Part shown: positions 61,001-64,000 of the stretch, piece by piece
Layout of the letters: every line of letters begins with the position of its first letter
How positions within the stretch are numbered: the first letter of the stretch is position 1
From: Corbicula japonica
Taxonomy: Eukaryota; Mollusca; Bivalvia; Venerida; Cyrenidae
NCBI GenBank assembly: GCA_038501625.1
Contig: JAZAYU010000005.1
Span: 8,122,001-8,186,000 of the forward strand
Length of the DNA: 64,000 bases
Direction: 5' to 3'
Notes under the pieces: model-generated
Database searches by the model: none
What the model saw: the letters and a program-made list of their open reading frames with translations, nothing else
Told to the model about the DNA's origin: nothing
Made by a program: the position numbers and the translations under genes

Positions 61001-63145
61001 AGCCGATTTTGTAAATTATAAAGCGGTATGCTTAGGGATTACTAATATTGTTACAGAAAATATTTGTATTATGTTTTTACGTTGAAAACGATCAGATTAT
61101 TCTCAAATTTCGTAAATAAATATCGAATCGATTGTCCAGTCAATTTCTATAGAAGTGACGTCATTCAGGTAAACTAATGACGTCAGACATGTAATTATTG
61201 AGGTTCTCAGAGGGGAATTAAGCTATCTGGCATTAAATAAGCAAAATAAATAAAAAAAATCGATGTTTTCTAATTATTTTTGTCTGAAAAAGTCTTTGCA
61301 GTATAATAAAACAATTATTTGGTTCTTTGAAAGGGTATGTGAGGATATATTGCCGGTCTGGGAGTCATATTATCCCTTGCCTGCGGCTCAGGTTATATGA
61401 CACCCAGACCGGCAATATATCCTCACATTCCCTGTCAAGAAACCAAATAACTATATAATATCATTTGGATAATAGGCATGTTCTGATACTTACTCAGAAC
61501 AGCTTGATACTGCAAAGTTTAGTGTAGGGTTTAAAATTTACGCGAAAATTAATCCATACAAAATAAAAGAGTACCACAGTAGGCTGTTTGTATTTTTAAT
61601 TTTTTTGGTATGCTGTTATAATATTCCATGTGTGTTTGCTTTTCTTTGTTCACAGTTGTGGTCAATGATTTCAATCACATGTGATCCCATGTTGAGTCCA
61701 TCCAGTAACCCAGATGATGGCATGCCATGGGCTATGAGACCATTTGGCAGACAATTGTTTGAATCTCTGTAAGTATAGCTGTGATTGGCTTGGGTGGTGA
61801 GTATAGTGAGAAGTTTATCCAATTTTCTGTAAGAAAAATATAAGAAAAAACTTCTCCCCTGGCTGAGTAGAAGGAGAAGTTCTGGAAGTTCAGAAGACTA
61901 TTTCTCTAAAGTCTCCCTCTAAGCCATTCCATTTGGGGATTGGGTACTATGGTGTTTAGCCTTACAGAAATCAAGGCTGTAAAATATTGCCAGATTTTAA
62001 AGTGATATATTTTTACCTTTTAGTTCTTGCTGTTTTGAAAATATAGAATTGTTCATCATTTTATGTCACGCTTTTGAAGAAAAGGTGTTACATAGGGATT
62101 GCTTTGTTCATCTGTCCATCTTACTGTCACAAAAACTTAACTTGGCTTTATCTTTGCCATTGATTAATATTTCTTCATCAAACTTTCAAATTATTTTGCT
62201 TGTGACAACAAGGTCGTGATGATGTTAAATTCTTAAGGTCACATTTACAGAGTTATTCCCCTTTTTGTACTTGGATTTTGTGTTGAAAACTTTACATTGG
62301 TCAATTTTAATTATTTCGTCAAAAAACTTAAGGTTTTTTTCCTGACAAACTTCCTGTTTTTCTGTCAAAATACTTGAGGGCAACACAAAAGTATTCAACT
62401 TAACGCCCATCTAGTTTCATATAAAACCCTTAAATATAAAGATTTTGTTGGAAACTTTTATAGTTAATAATTATTTCAGTAAATGTACTTAATAAAAAAG
62501 ACAAATTTTCACTTTCACTTTCATTTAAAGTGGCATATCCATGAGTGAAAATATCAGTGTCAGGGGTGAAATAAAATCAATATTTCACTGAAACAAACAC
62601 AATGCACTCTATTTCCTGTCTTTATATTACTTTGAAATGGGGCGCGTCATGGGAAAAGGTACCTTCCAACAGTTGACGTAAATCCTTGAAATGACGTCGT
62701 AAAGTTGAGCAGACGACATTAATAATTATGCATTTCGCAGAAAAGGTACCTTCAGACAGTTGACGTCAATCCTTGAAATGATGTCATAAAGTTGAGCAGA
62801 CGACATTAATTATTATGCATTTCGCGTTAAAAATATAATTTTATTGTCAAAATGTATAAGAAAAGCATTTATTAGTTATGAGAAATTTATAGCTCTTTCT
62901 AAATATAGTAACAACTAATATGTCACAAAATATGACCAAAGGTACCTTTTCCCATGGCGCGCCCCAAATAAATGTTAACATTTTTGTACAGAATTGAATA
63001 TTACATGAAGATTCATGATGTACAAACGCTGGCGATGATCTGCTGTGTATTCTGGGACAAGAAGATTTCTCTACCGTCCATACCGTCCTCACAGATGATT
63101 AAGAAGTCAGCATCCAAAGTTTCGCTGGAGTATGCCACTCAAAAC
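37032..63145 (+). CDS. WDR59: WDR59, GATOR2 complex subunit, first 20 exons (C-terminus off window)
   Basis: Subunit of GATOR2, the complex that opposes GATOR1 and lets amino acids activate mTORC1 at the lysosome; partners are MIOS, WDR24, SEH1L and SEC13. Twenty exons of 2,310 nt join without a frame break into 770 residues of an expected 950 or so. Residues 1-322 (exons 1-10) form a WD40 propeller, with landmarks KYDIPCVQWNPHASHAQLFA, AHEGDVRIWDPR, HLAKIHGLDWSP and VLEFQWRKK. Residues about 380-480 (exons 11-13) form an RWD domain (TLQQEFSLVNQYIPNLNIE, LEPCIRQFALHFENM). The later part has VSISSYYMFK, VGRKDLVR, PFGRQLFESL and IHDVQTLAMICCVF, all conserved in animal WDR59. The start has a good context, AAAATGGCG. 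The C-terminal zinc-binding segment is beyond the right edge. Introns are full of MITEs. Exon positions are given below. Confidence 0.95.
37400..37545. mobile_element. Family-1 MITE fragment
   Basis: A decayed right half with CACTCTGATCAGGATCTAAC and CTACACTAGTCACCCATGTG; termini missing. Confidence 0.5.
37555..37769. mobile_element. Family-1 MITE next to a splice acceptor
   Basis: GAACCCTCAACTTCATATAT at the left and CGAAGTAAAGGGTTAA at the right. Its final TTAA lies 22 bp upstream of WDR59 exon 2, leaving almost no non-transposon sequence for a branch point. Confidence 0.85.
37792..37841 (+). CDS. WDR59: WDR59 exon 2
   Basis: Fifty nucleotides after CTTACCTTCAG, reading AGAMAVDCLGKWALLAG, ending in phase 2 before GTAAGC. 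Matches the AMSVDCLGQHAVLSG segment of vertebrate WDR59. The end of a family-1 MITE is only 22 bp upstream of this exon. Confidence 0.9.
38372..38569. repeat. 77-bp inverted repeat at the 5' side of the retroelement
   Basis: Arms 38372-38448 and 38493-38569 pair with about 95 percent identity (CTGAACTCTTTGTTTTCTGC against GCAGAAAACAAAGAGTTCAG) around a 44-base centre. The integrase-region sequence begins in the right arm, so part of the retroelement has been copied in inverted orientation upstream. Confidence 0.9.
38434..39984 (+). pseudogene. BEL/Pao integrase and DUF5641 region, inactive
   Basis: The open frame 38434-39891 (485 residues) covers an H2C2 zinc finger (HCKLFH with CVCC), the integrase core and the DUF5641-type C-terminus (RWRKEYLTALREHH, GDVVQIHDETPRAQWKLA). 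Breaks: the first catalytic position of the DDE triad is Glu in GVEFTG where the family has Asp; a 36-bp segment encoding APWFGGFWERLV is duplicated in tandem at 39356-39427; and a TGA at 39889-39891 stops the frame early, with family-like sequence continuing in frame to a TAA at 39982-39984. The frame's first 45 codons lie in the inverted repeat and its centre and are not integrase. The second Asp (SDNATTF) and the Glu (FWERLV) are present. Very likely non-functional. Confidence 0.85.
39356..39427 (+). repeat. 36-bp tandem duplication inside the integrase frame
   Basis: GCACCATGGTTTGGAGGATT plus 16 further bases occurs twice with one difference. It adds 12 residues around the catalytic Glu without breaking the frame. 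Confidence 0.95.
40272..40434 (+). repeat. Probable 3' LTR of the BEL/Pao element
   Basis: Starts TGTTGG after a CCCCCAGA tract and ends in CCCCACA, satisfying TG...CA. No intact 5' LTR is available to confirm the limits. Confidence 0.5.
40922..41057 (+). CDS. WDR59: WDR59 exon 3
   Basis: After TTTATTTCAG; reads RRNLALIDLEDPTEKVHRLT and RQSKYDIPCVQWNPHASHAQ; ends phase 0 before GTAAGT. First WD40 blade. Confidence 0.93.
41580..41665 (+). CDS. WDR59: WDR59 exon 4
   Basis: After ATATTTCAG; reads CTQRLDLYSWEDCSSRNVCS then MKAHTRNI; ends phase 2 before GTGAGT. A family-1 terminus, TTAACCCTTTACTCC, starts 26 bp downstream. Confidence 0.92.
41691..41720. mobile_element. Family-1 MITE left end, interrupted
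   Basis: TTAACCCTTTACTCCTTATA followed by the start of a different element; its continuation, with GTGCAAACAGTGTAGATCTA, resumes at about 42172-42230. The MITE appears split by the insertion of element X. Confidence 0.65.
41715..42168. mobile_element. TIR element X, copy in WDR59 intron 4
   Basis: Left end TTTACTGCAAATTTTGATTT and right end AACTGAAATTGAAATTTGTA form terminal inverted repeats. The interior matches the element at 59674-60690 (e.g. CACTTGACAAGACGC, CACTCCAATCAAAGACG). Its right half contains a low-order repeat of GGAAAAATCATGGAA. Confidence 0.75.
42929..43047 (+). CDS. WDR59: WDR59 exon 5
   Basis: After GTATTTTCAG; reads DLDWSPFDVNVIASCSTDTF and TMLWDVRDAKKPMFSFQSV; ends phase 1 before GTAAGT. 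Confidence 0.94.
43199..43262. mobile_element. Family-1 MITE fragment
   Basis: TTTTTACTCCAAAGATACGA and GTGTAAATCCAGATAAGCTG only; rest lost. A second scrap with the right core lies at about 43675-43770. Confidence 0.5.
43427..43515 (+). CDS. WDR59: WDR59 exon 6
   Basis: After GCTTATTACAG; reads GVTQVKWNKVTNNLFATAHE then GDVRIWDPR; ends phase 0 before GTAGGT. Confidence 0.95.
43870..44016. mobile_element. Family-2 MITE, diverged
   Basis: Half-stems CTAGCCTTTGATTGGTCCAT and CAACCCTTCAGATGACTGAAG keep only one good CCAAT box; ends TCGTGATATTGGGGC. Confidence 0.7.
44205..44321 (+). CDS. WDR59: WDR59 exon 7
   Basis: After TTGTGTTGCAG; reads KGNTPIVYLTAHLAKIHGLD and ATASQDCSVK; ends phase 0 before GTAATT. 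The most conserved blade of the propeller. Confidence 0.95.
44364..45140. other. Intron 7 interior without recognised elements
   Basis: AT-rich intron sequence; no transposon ends or tandem repeats could be seen. Confidence 0.4.
45164..45241 (+). CDS. WDR59: WDR59 exon 8
   Basis: After TGATTTACAG; reads FWDYSNPRQDQGMLKSGSPV then WRARYT; ends phase 0 before GTAAGT. Confidence 0.94.
45450..45609 (+). CDS. WDR59: WDR59 exon 9
   Basis: After CATATTGTAG; reads PFGDGLVSVVMSTLRRGDNS through VLEFQWRKKEE; ends phase 1 before GTAGGG. The exon end was chosen because it alone joins exon 10 in frame. Confidence 0.92.
45783..45945. mobile_element. Family-1 MITE, decayed
   Basis: Cores GTGTATATCCAAATGAGCCA and TATATGGATCTACACTGTTG are recognisable; termini are lost. 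Confidence 0.55.
46676..46907. mobile_element. Family-1 MITE, best-preserved copy, TTAT duplication
   Basis: Flanked by TTAT on both sides (46676-46679 and 46904-46907) outside CCC...GGG ends; termini TCCCTTTCCTGTACAGACAC and TCTGTACAGGAATGGG. Left arm contains GATCCAGATCAGCCGGCACA then TCCGTGCCGTCTGATCAGGATC; the right arm is its inverse, so the element is a large palindrome whose arms are each near-dyads. The 4-bp duplication, the usual TTAA site and the CCC start fit a piggyBac-type MITE. Confidence 0.9.
46980..47059 (+). CDS. WDR59: WDR59 exon 10
   Basis: After TTTAAATTTCAG; reads SRDYQLVTWSKDQNLKIWKV then DTQLQR; ends phase 0 before GTAAGA. It closes the WD40 propeller. Confidence 0.94.
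47427..48282. mobile_element. Possible TIR element with AACCAGCGAAGC ends
   Basis: AACCAGCGAAGCTGGTTTTA at the left and AATCGCTTCGCTGGTT at the right are inverted. A family-1 MITE sits inside. Only 12-13 bp of terminal match are seen, so the call is tentative. Confidence 0.45.
47875..48114. mobile_element. Family-1 MITE, both ends intact
   Basis: TTAAAACCCTTTACTCAATA at the left and CTATGGAGTAAAGGGTTAA at the right; two GATC-rich cores. Confidence 0.9.
48700..48882. mobile_element. Family-1 MITE fragment
   Basis: Right half only, with GATCAGATTATCTGGATCTA and CACATGCGATTAAACCCATA. Confidence 0.55.
49195..49350. repeat. Two-copy ~80-bp direct repeat
   Basis: CATTTTCTTGCATTCCTTTTACT and its relative CATTTTCTTAAATACCTTTTACT, each followed by TTCATAACATTTGT and ATATTTACAAACT, are tandem copies. 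Confidence 0.7.
49926..50144 (+). CDS. WDR59: WDR59 exon 11
   Basis: After GACCATTTCAG; reads LCGQEILDSSESESPLVDT, a serine- and acidic-rich linker, then TLQQEFSLVNQYIPNLNIEK; ends phase 0 before GTTTGT, a weak donor. It spans the end of the propeller linker and the start of the RWD domain. Confidence 0.93.
50806..50876. repeat. Two-copy 31-34-bp direct repeat
   Basis: AAGAAGTAAACCTAGTTATG and TCACATTGCAG occur twice with one difference in the first part. Confidence 0.7.
50930..51094 (+). CDS. WDR59: WDR59 exon 12
   Basis: After GTTTCCGCAG; reads MDAVQRLCSVSSSSGKHVVN and FPTNYPLSAAPNFDIYSPTG; ends phase 0 before GTAAGC. Core of the RWD domain. Confidence 0.94.
51144..51372. mobile_element. 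Short TIR element (ACTGTAAATTCAT ends)
   Basis: ACTGTAAATTCATAAATATT at the left and AATGGATTTACAGT at the right are inverted. The interior repeats ACCCACAAAAATGAATT. Non-coding. Confidence 0.65.
51531..51719. mobile_element. Family-1 MITE, left end eroded
   Basis: CATCAGCTGGCACATTCATG core and right end TTGGAGGAAAGGCTTAA. Confidence 0.75.
51716..51948. mobile_element. Family-1 MITE abutting the previous copy, near exon 13
   Basis: Shares TTAA with its neighbour, so one element inserted at or beside the other's target. Ends CCATGGAGTAAAATG about 33 bp upstream of WDR59 exon 13. Confidence 0.8.
51981..52076 (+). CDS. WDR59: WDR59 exon 13
   Basis: After TATTATTTCAG; reads VLNETAQTNIKRNLNCLEPC then IRQFALHFENMT; ends phase 0 before GTAAGT. 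Confidence 0.94.
52411..52650. mobile_element. Family-1 MITE
   Basis: TTAACCCTTTCCTGGATAGA at the left and ATGGAGGAAAGGGATAA at the right; left arm matches the reference copy at 46676 closely, the right arm has a deletion. Confidence 0.88.
52790..52932. mobile_element. Family-2 palindromic MITE, reference copy
   Basis: GTGCCCAAGGTTATAAAACT at the left and CAGCTTTATAACCTTCAGAC at the right enclose stems CTCAAATCTCAAGCATCTGA and TCAGATGCTTGAGATTTGAG, which are exact complements. The inner parts read TGATTGGCTGAAAT and ATTTCAGCCAATCA, two opposed copies of a CCAAT box. Loop about CGACCAGTCG. No target duplication could be assigned. Confidence 0.9.
53538..53685 (+). CDS. WDR59: WDR59 exon 14
   Basis: After TTATTTACAG; reads IEERKTPDTEMFAPSTNKLQ and YSIPFPRTCGAQFNSA; ends phase 1 before GTATGT. 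IPFPRT is a WDR59 landmark. Confidence 0.94.
53765..54006. mobile_element. Family-1 MITE, both TTAA ends intact
   Basis: TTAACCCATTCCCGTACAGA at the left and CTGTACGGGAAAGGGTTAA at the right; both arms near-perfect inverses. Begins 80 bp after exon 14. Confidence 0.93.
54370..54563. mobile_element. Family-1 MITE, decayed left end
   Basis: GTGTAGGTCCAAATCAGCTG core; right end ATATGATGGGGTTAA. Confidence 0.75.
54736..54796 (+). CDS. WDR59: WDR59 exon 15
   Basis: After TTCTGTGCAG; reads LLVCFGRSKDASKGSEKTP; ends phase 2 before GTAAGT. LLVCFGR fits the GYLVYFTRP segment of vertebrate WDR59. Confidence 0.88.
55344..55584. mobile_element. Family-1 MITE directly before the exon 16 acceptor
   Basis: TTAACCCTTTCCTTGAAATA at the left and GCAGGAAAGGGTTAA at the right, both arms well kept. 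Only 21 bp separate its end from WDR59 exon 16. Confidence 0.93.
55606..55750 (+). CDS. WDR59: WDR59 exon 16
   Basis: After GGCTTATGTCAACAG; reads ALSELAAYTSTTRVRSSQST through EPVSISSYYMFK; ends phase 0 before GTGAGA. VSISSYY is conserved. The pyrimidine tract is weak and the branch-point zone falls in or beside the MITE. Confidence 0.92.
55849..55996. mobile_element. Family-2 palindromic MITE
   Basis: GTGCCCAAGGTTATAAAACT to TTTTATAACCTTCAGCCC, near-identical to the copy at 52790. It is inserted in a family-1 fragment (CCTTTACTCGAAATATATGA before, AGATCAGCTGG after). Confidence 0.9.
56499..56659 (+). CDS. WDR59: WDR59 exon 17
   Basis: After GAATCTTTCAG; reads RQRTKSRTFRDLQEPRLKDK and VRIYDTHGLLNVNRQLGENY; ends phase 2 before GTACAG. 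A basic linker then the start of the helical part. Confidence 0.92.
56694..56840. mobile_element. Family-2 palindromic MITE after exon 17
   Basis: GGGCTTAAGGTTATAAAGCT at the left and TTTTATAACCTTGGGC at the right. It begins 35 bp downstream of the exon 17 donor. Confidence 0.88.
57124..57205 (+). CDS. WDR59: WDR59 exon 18
   Basis: After GTGTTTACAG; reads IDVNNIEAMCEHNKKEAAAV then GRKDLVR; ends phase 0 before GTGGGC, a weak donor. Confidence 0.93.
57248..57805. mobile_element. Family-1 MITE split by another insertion
   Basis: CCCTTTACTCCTAATAATAT and GATATGGATCTACACTGTTC lie left, and TATATATGGAATAAAAGGTTAA right, of about 450 bp of other sequence including the hairpin at 57630-57773. Confidence 0.6.
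57630..57773. repeat. ~60-bp-arm inverted repeat
   Basis: GATGGTTTCCATTTGGGTAT near the left pairs with ATACCCAAATGAAAACCATC near the right; the arms extend to AAGGATT/AATCCTT. Likely the end hairpin of a non-autonomous transposon. Confidence 0.85.
58147..58359. mobile_element. Family-1 MITE, both TTAA ends intact
   Basis: TTAACCCTTTCCTCCATAGA at the left and ATGAAGGAAAGGGTTAA at the right; the left arm has a deletion. Confidence 0.88.
58366..59147. mobile_element. TIR element with TTATCACATACC ends
   Basis: TTATCACATACCTTCCGGTG at the left, itself duplicated 32 bp further on (58398), and the inverse GGTATGTGATAA at the right (59136-59147). The interior has no coding frame. The element starts seven bases after the family-1 MITE. 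Confidence 0.7.
59151..59296. repeat. ~65-bp-arm hairpin
   Basis: CATCTAAATCGATATAAAAC pairs with TTTTATATCGATTTAGACG, and the outer parts continue (CATTTTATACTTAAATTATT against AATAATTTCAGTATAAAATG). It lies directly after the previous element and may be its terminal part. Confidence 0.9.
59674..60690. mobile_element. TIR element X, longest copy, with nested insert
   Basis: ACTACAAATTTGATTTTGAT at the left and GGACTGAAATTGAAATTTGT at the right are terminal inverted repeats. A second element rich in CGCGAA words is nested at about 59833-60470, its ends reading TACTGTAGAACTGG and GCGTTTTACAGTA. Without it, the host element is about 400 bp, in line with the 41715-42168 copy. Confidence 0.8.
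59833..60470. mobile_element. Nested TACTGTA-ended element
   Basis: Ends TACTGTAGAACTGGATTTAT and AATGCGTTTTACAGTA are inverted partners. GCGAA and CGCGAAAT words near both ends suggest longer worn inverted repeats. Similar sequence lies at about 14990-15270. Confidence 0.65.
60831..61461. mobile_element. 640-bp element, copy 2
   Basis: Matches 25697-26336 almost end to end in the same orientation, including CGGCCGAAGATATGAACGCA and the right-end hairpin, here at about 61333-61426. Lies in WDR59 intron 18. Confidence 0.8.
61656..61768 (+). CDS. WDR59: WDR59 exon 19
   Basis: After CTTTGTTCACAG; reads LWSMISITCDPMLSPSSNPD and MRPFGRQLFESL; ends phase 2 before GTAAGT. Confidence 0.94.
61800..62637. 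other. Intron 19 without recognised elements
   Basis: AT-rich intron sequence between exon 19 and the family-3 MITE. A region near 62075-62420 resembles common low-copy molluscan repeats by style only; no boundaries seen. Confidence 0.35.
62638..62966. mobile_element. Family-3 MITE with internal duplication, next to exon 20
   Basis: Termini TGGGGCGCGTCATGGGAAAA and TTTTCCCATGGCGCGCCCCA are inverted over about 28 bp. Inside, an 87-bp segment starting GAAAAGGTACCTTC is repeated in tandem (62653 and 62740). Its right end is 25 bp upstream of WDR59 exon 20. Confidence 0.9.
62992..63145 (+). CDS. WDR59: WDR59 exon 20, last exon in the window
   Basis: After TTTTTGTACAG; reads IEYYMKIHDVQTLAMICCVF and continues through a serine/lysine-rich loop to EYATQN; ends phase 0 before GTTAGT. 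About 200 C-terminal residues should follow to the right of the window. Confidence 0.94.
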
Positions 63146-63239
63146 GTTAGTATAGTGTAATCAATAATTAACTTTTTTCTCTCTGATTTATGTATTTGAC
63201 TGTTCCTTTCCACAAATTTTTTCATAGATGTTGCTTTCT

Positions 63240-63477
63240 TTAACCCTTTACTTCATAGATTCACCTTTATTGTATTGGCAAACTGTGTAGATCCAGATCA
63301 GATGGTGCATCCATGCCATCTGATCTGGATCTAGACTGTTGGCTTTTATATTCATAAGGTTATTTCTGACTAAGATGTGAACAGTTTAGATCCCTGTCAG
63401 ATGGCATGTGTGTCTGCTGATCTTGATCTACACTAATTGCACATGCAAAAAAATGTGTATATGGAGTAACGGGTTAA
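63240..63477. mobile_element. Family-1 MITE, both TTAA ends intact
   Basis: TTAACCCTTTACTTCATAGA at the left and ATATGGAGTAACGGGTTAA at the right. Confidence 0.9.
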
Positions 63478-63596
63478 ATGTATTAATTAACTGAATAGCA
63501 AACAGTTCACATCGTGATTTGATTGCAGCTGCATAGTCAGATCTGGATCTGAACAGGTAGCAAATCTAATGTAAGTTGTGCTTAGCACATTAATTG

Positions 63597-63829
63597 TTAA
63601 CCTTTACTCCATTTACGTAGTTTTATTGCATGTGTAAACAGTGTAGATCCAGATTGGCACATCCATGCCGTCTGATAAGGATTCACACTGTTTGCTTTTT
63701 AGTCAGAATAACCTAAATGAATAAAAAACAAACAGTGTAGATCCTGATCAGATAGCACGGATGTGCGGGTTTTGGAATTACACTTTACCCCCATGTAATA
63801 AAACCCATAGTTATGGAGTGCAGGGTTAA
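63597..63829. mobile_element. Family-1 MITE, both TTAA ends intact
   Basis: TTAACCTTTACTCCATTTAC at the left and TTATGGAGTGCAGGGTTAA at the right. Confidence 0.88.
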
Positions 63830-63891
63830 CATTGTTAGATGCTTAGAGAATACTTGGTAAGTTTTTTTCTGATCAGGCTTTAAACTGAAGT

Positions 63892-64000
63892 AAAACCCTT
63901 TCCTCCATATATATATGCCTTTCAACATGTGCGACCAGTGTGGATCCAGATCAGCCAGCACTTGTGCCAACTGATCAGGATCTACACTGTTTGCTATCTG
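63892..64000. mobile_element. Family-1 MITE, cut by the window edge
   Basis: AAAACCCTTTCCTCCATATA at the left and the core GTGTGGATCCAGATCAGCCA; continues past the right edge. Confidence 0.8.

Overview
The window is eukaryotic nuclear DNA from a metazoan, most likely a bivalve mollusc. It is AT-rich, its genes have introns with GT-AG junctions, and most of the sequence is short non-autonomous DNA transposons (MITEs), minisatellites and decayed retroelements. Two unmistakable animal genes, KRIT1 (CCM1) and WDR59, fix it as animal. The bivalve assignment is an inference from the type of repeats and from an intronless B-box/NHL gene typical of bivalve expansions. No bacterial, organellar or CRISPR feature was found.

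Layout. (1) 0-13 kb is gene-poor: small tandem repeats, an AT-rich desert, palindromic MITEs, a 330-bp TCA/TCG microsatellite, a tandemly duplicated 400-bp unit with a long hairpin, and a satellite of about 25 copies of a 79-bp unit. (2) 13.8-20.3 kb holds two minus-strand genes: an intronless class A GPCR (13820-14761) and a three-exon gene for a small secreted PAN-EB-PAN protein (17058-20281). (3) 21-31 kb carries a 22-bp minisatellite, a B-box/NHL gene with two in-frame stops (23929-25017), and many transposon fragments including a 1.5-kb element with 172-bp internal repeats. (4) 32.6-35.4 kb encodes a complete KRIT1 on the minus strand in only two coding exons. (5) 37.0-63.1 kb encodes the first 770 residues of WDR59 on the plus strand in 20 exons; the C-terminus lies beyond the right edge. 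Intron 2 of WDR59 contains a decayed BEL/Pao retrotransposon with a fold-back at its 5' side.

The KRIT1 and WDR59 start codons face away from each other about 1.6 kb apart, so the region between them probably holds both promoters. The proteins work separately: KRIT1 is the CCM-complex scaffold at junctions and in Rap1 signalling, and WDR59 is a subunit of the GATOR2 complex, which relays amino-acid status to mTORC1.

Two MITE families dominate. Family 1 (about 220-240 bp, about 30 copies) is flanked by TTAA-like 4-bp duplications with termini starting CCC, as in piggyBac relatives, and carries nested GATC-rich dyads. Family 2 (about 140-150 bp, about 14 copies) is a near-perfect hairpin carrying two opposed CCAAT boxes. 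Several MITE ends lie only 21-33 bp from WDR59 splice acceptors. No convincing new multi-gene system is present. The most notable observations are the two-exon KRIT1, transposon-built splice-acceptor neighbourhoods in WDR59, CCAAT-bearing hairpins, and the B-box/NHL frame broken by two stops nine bases apart.
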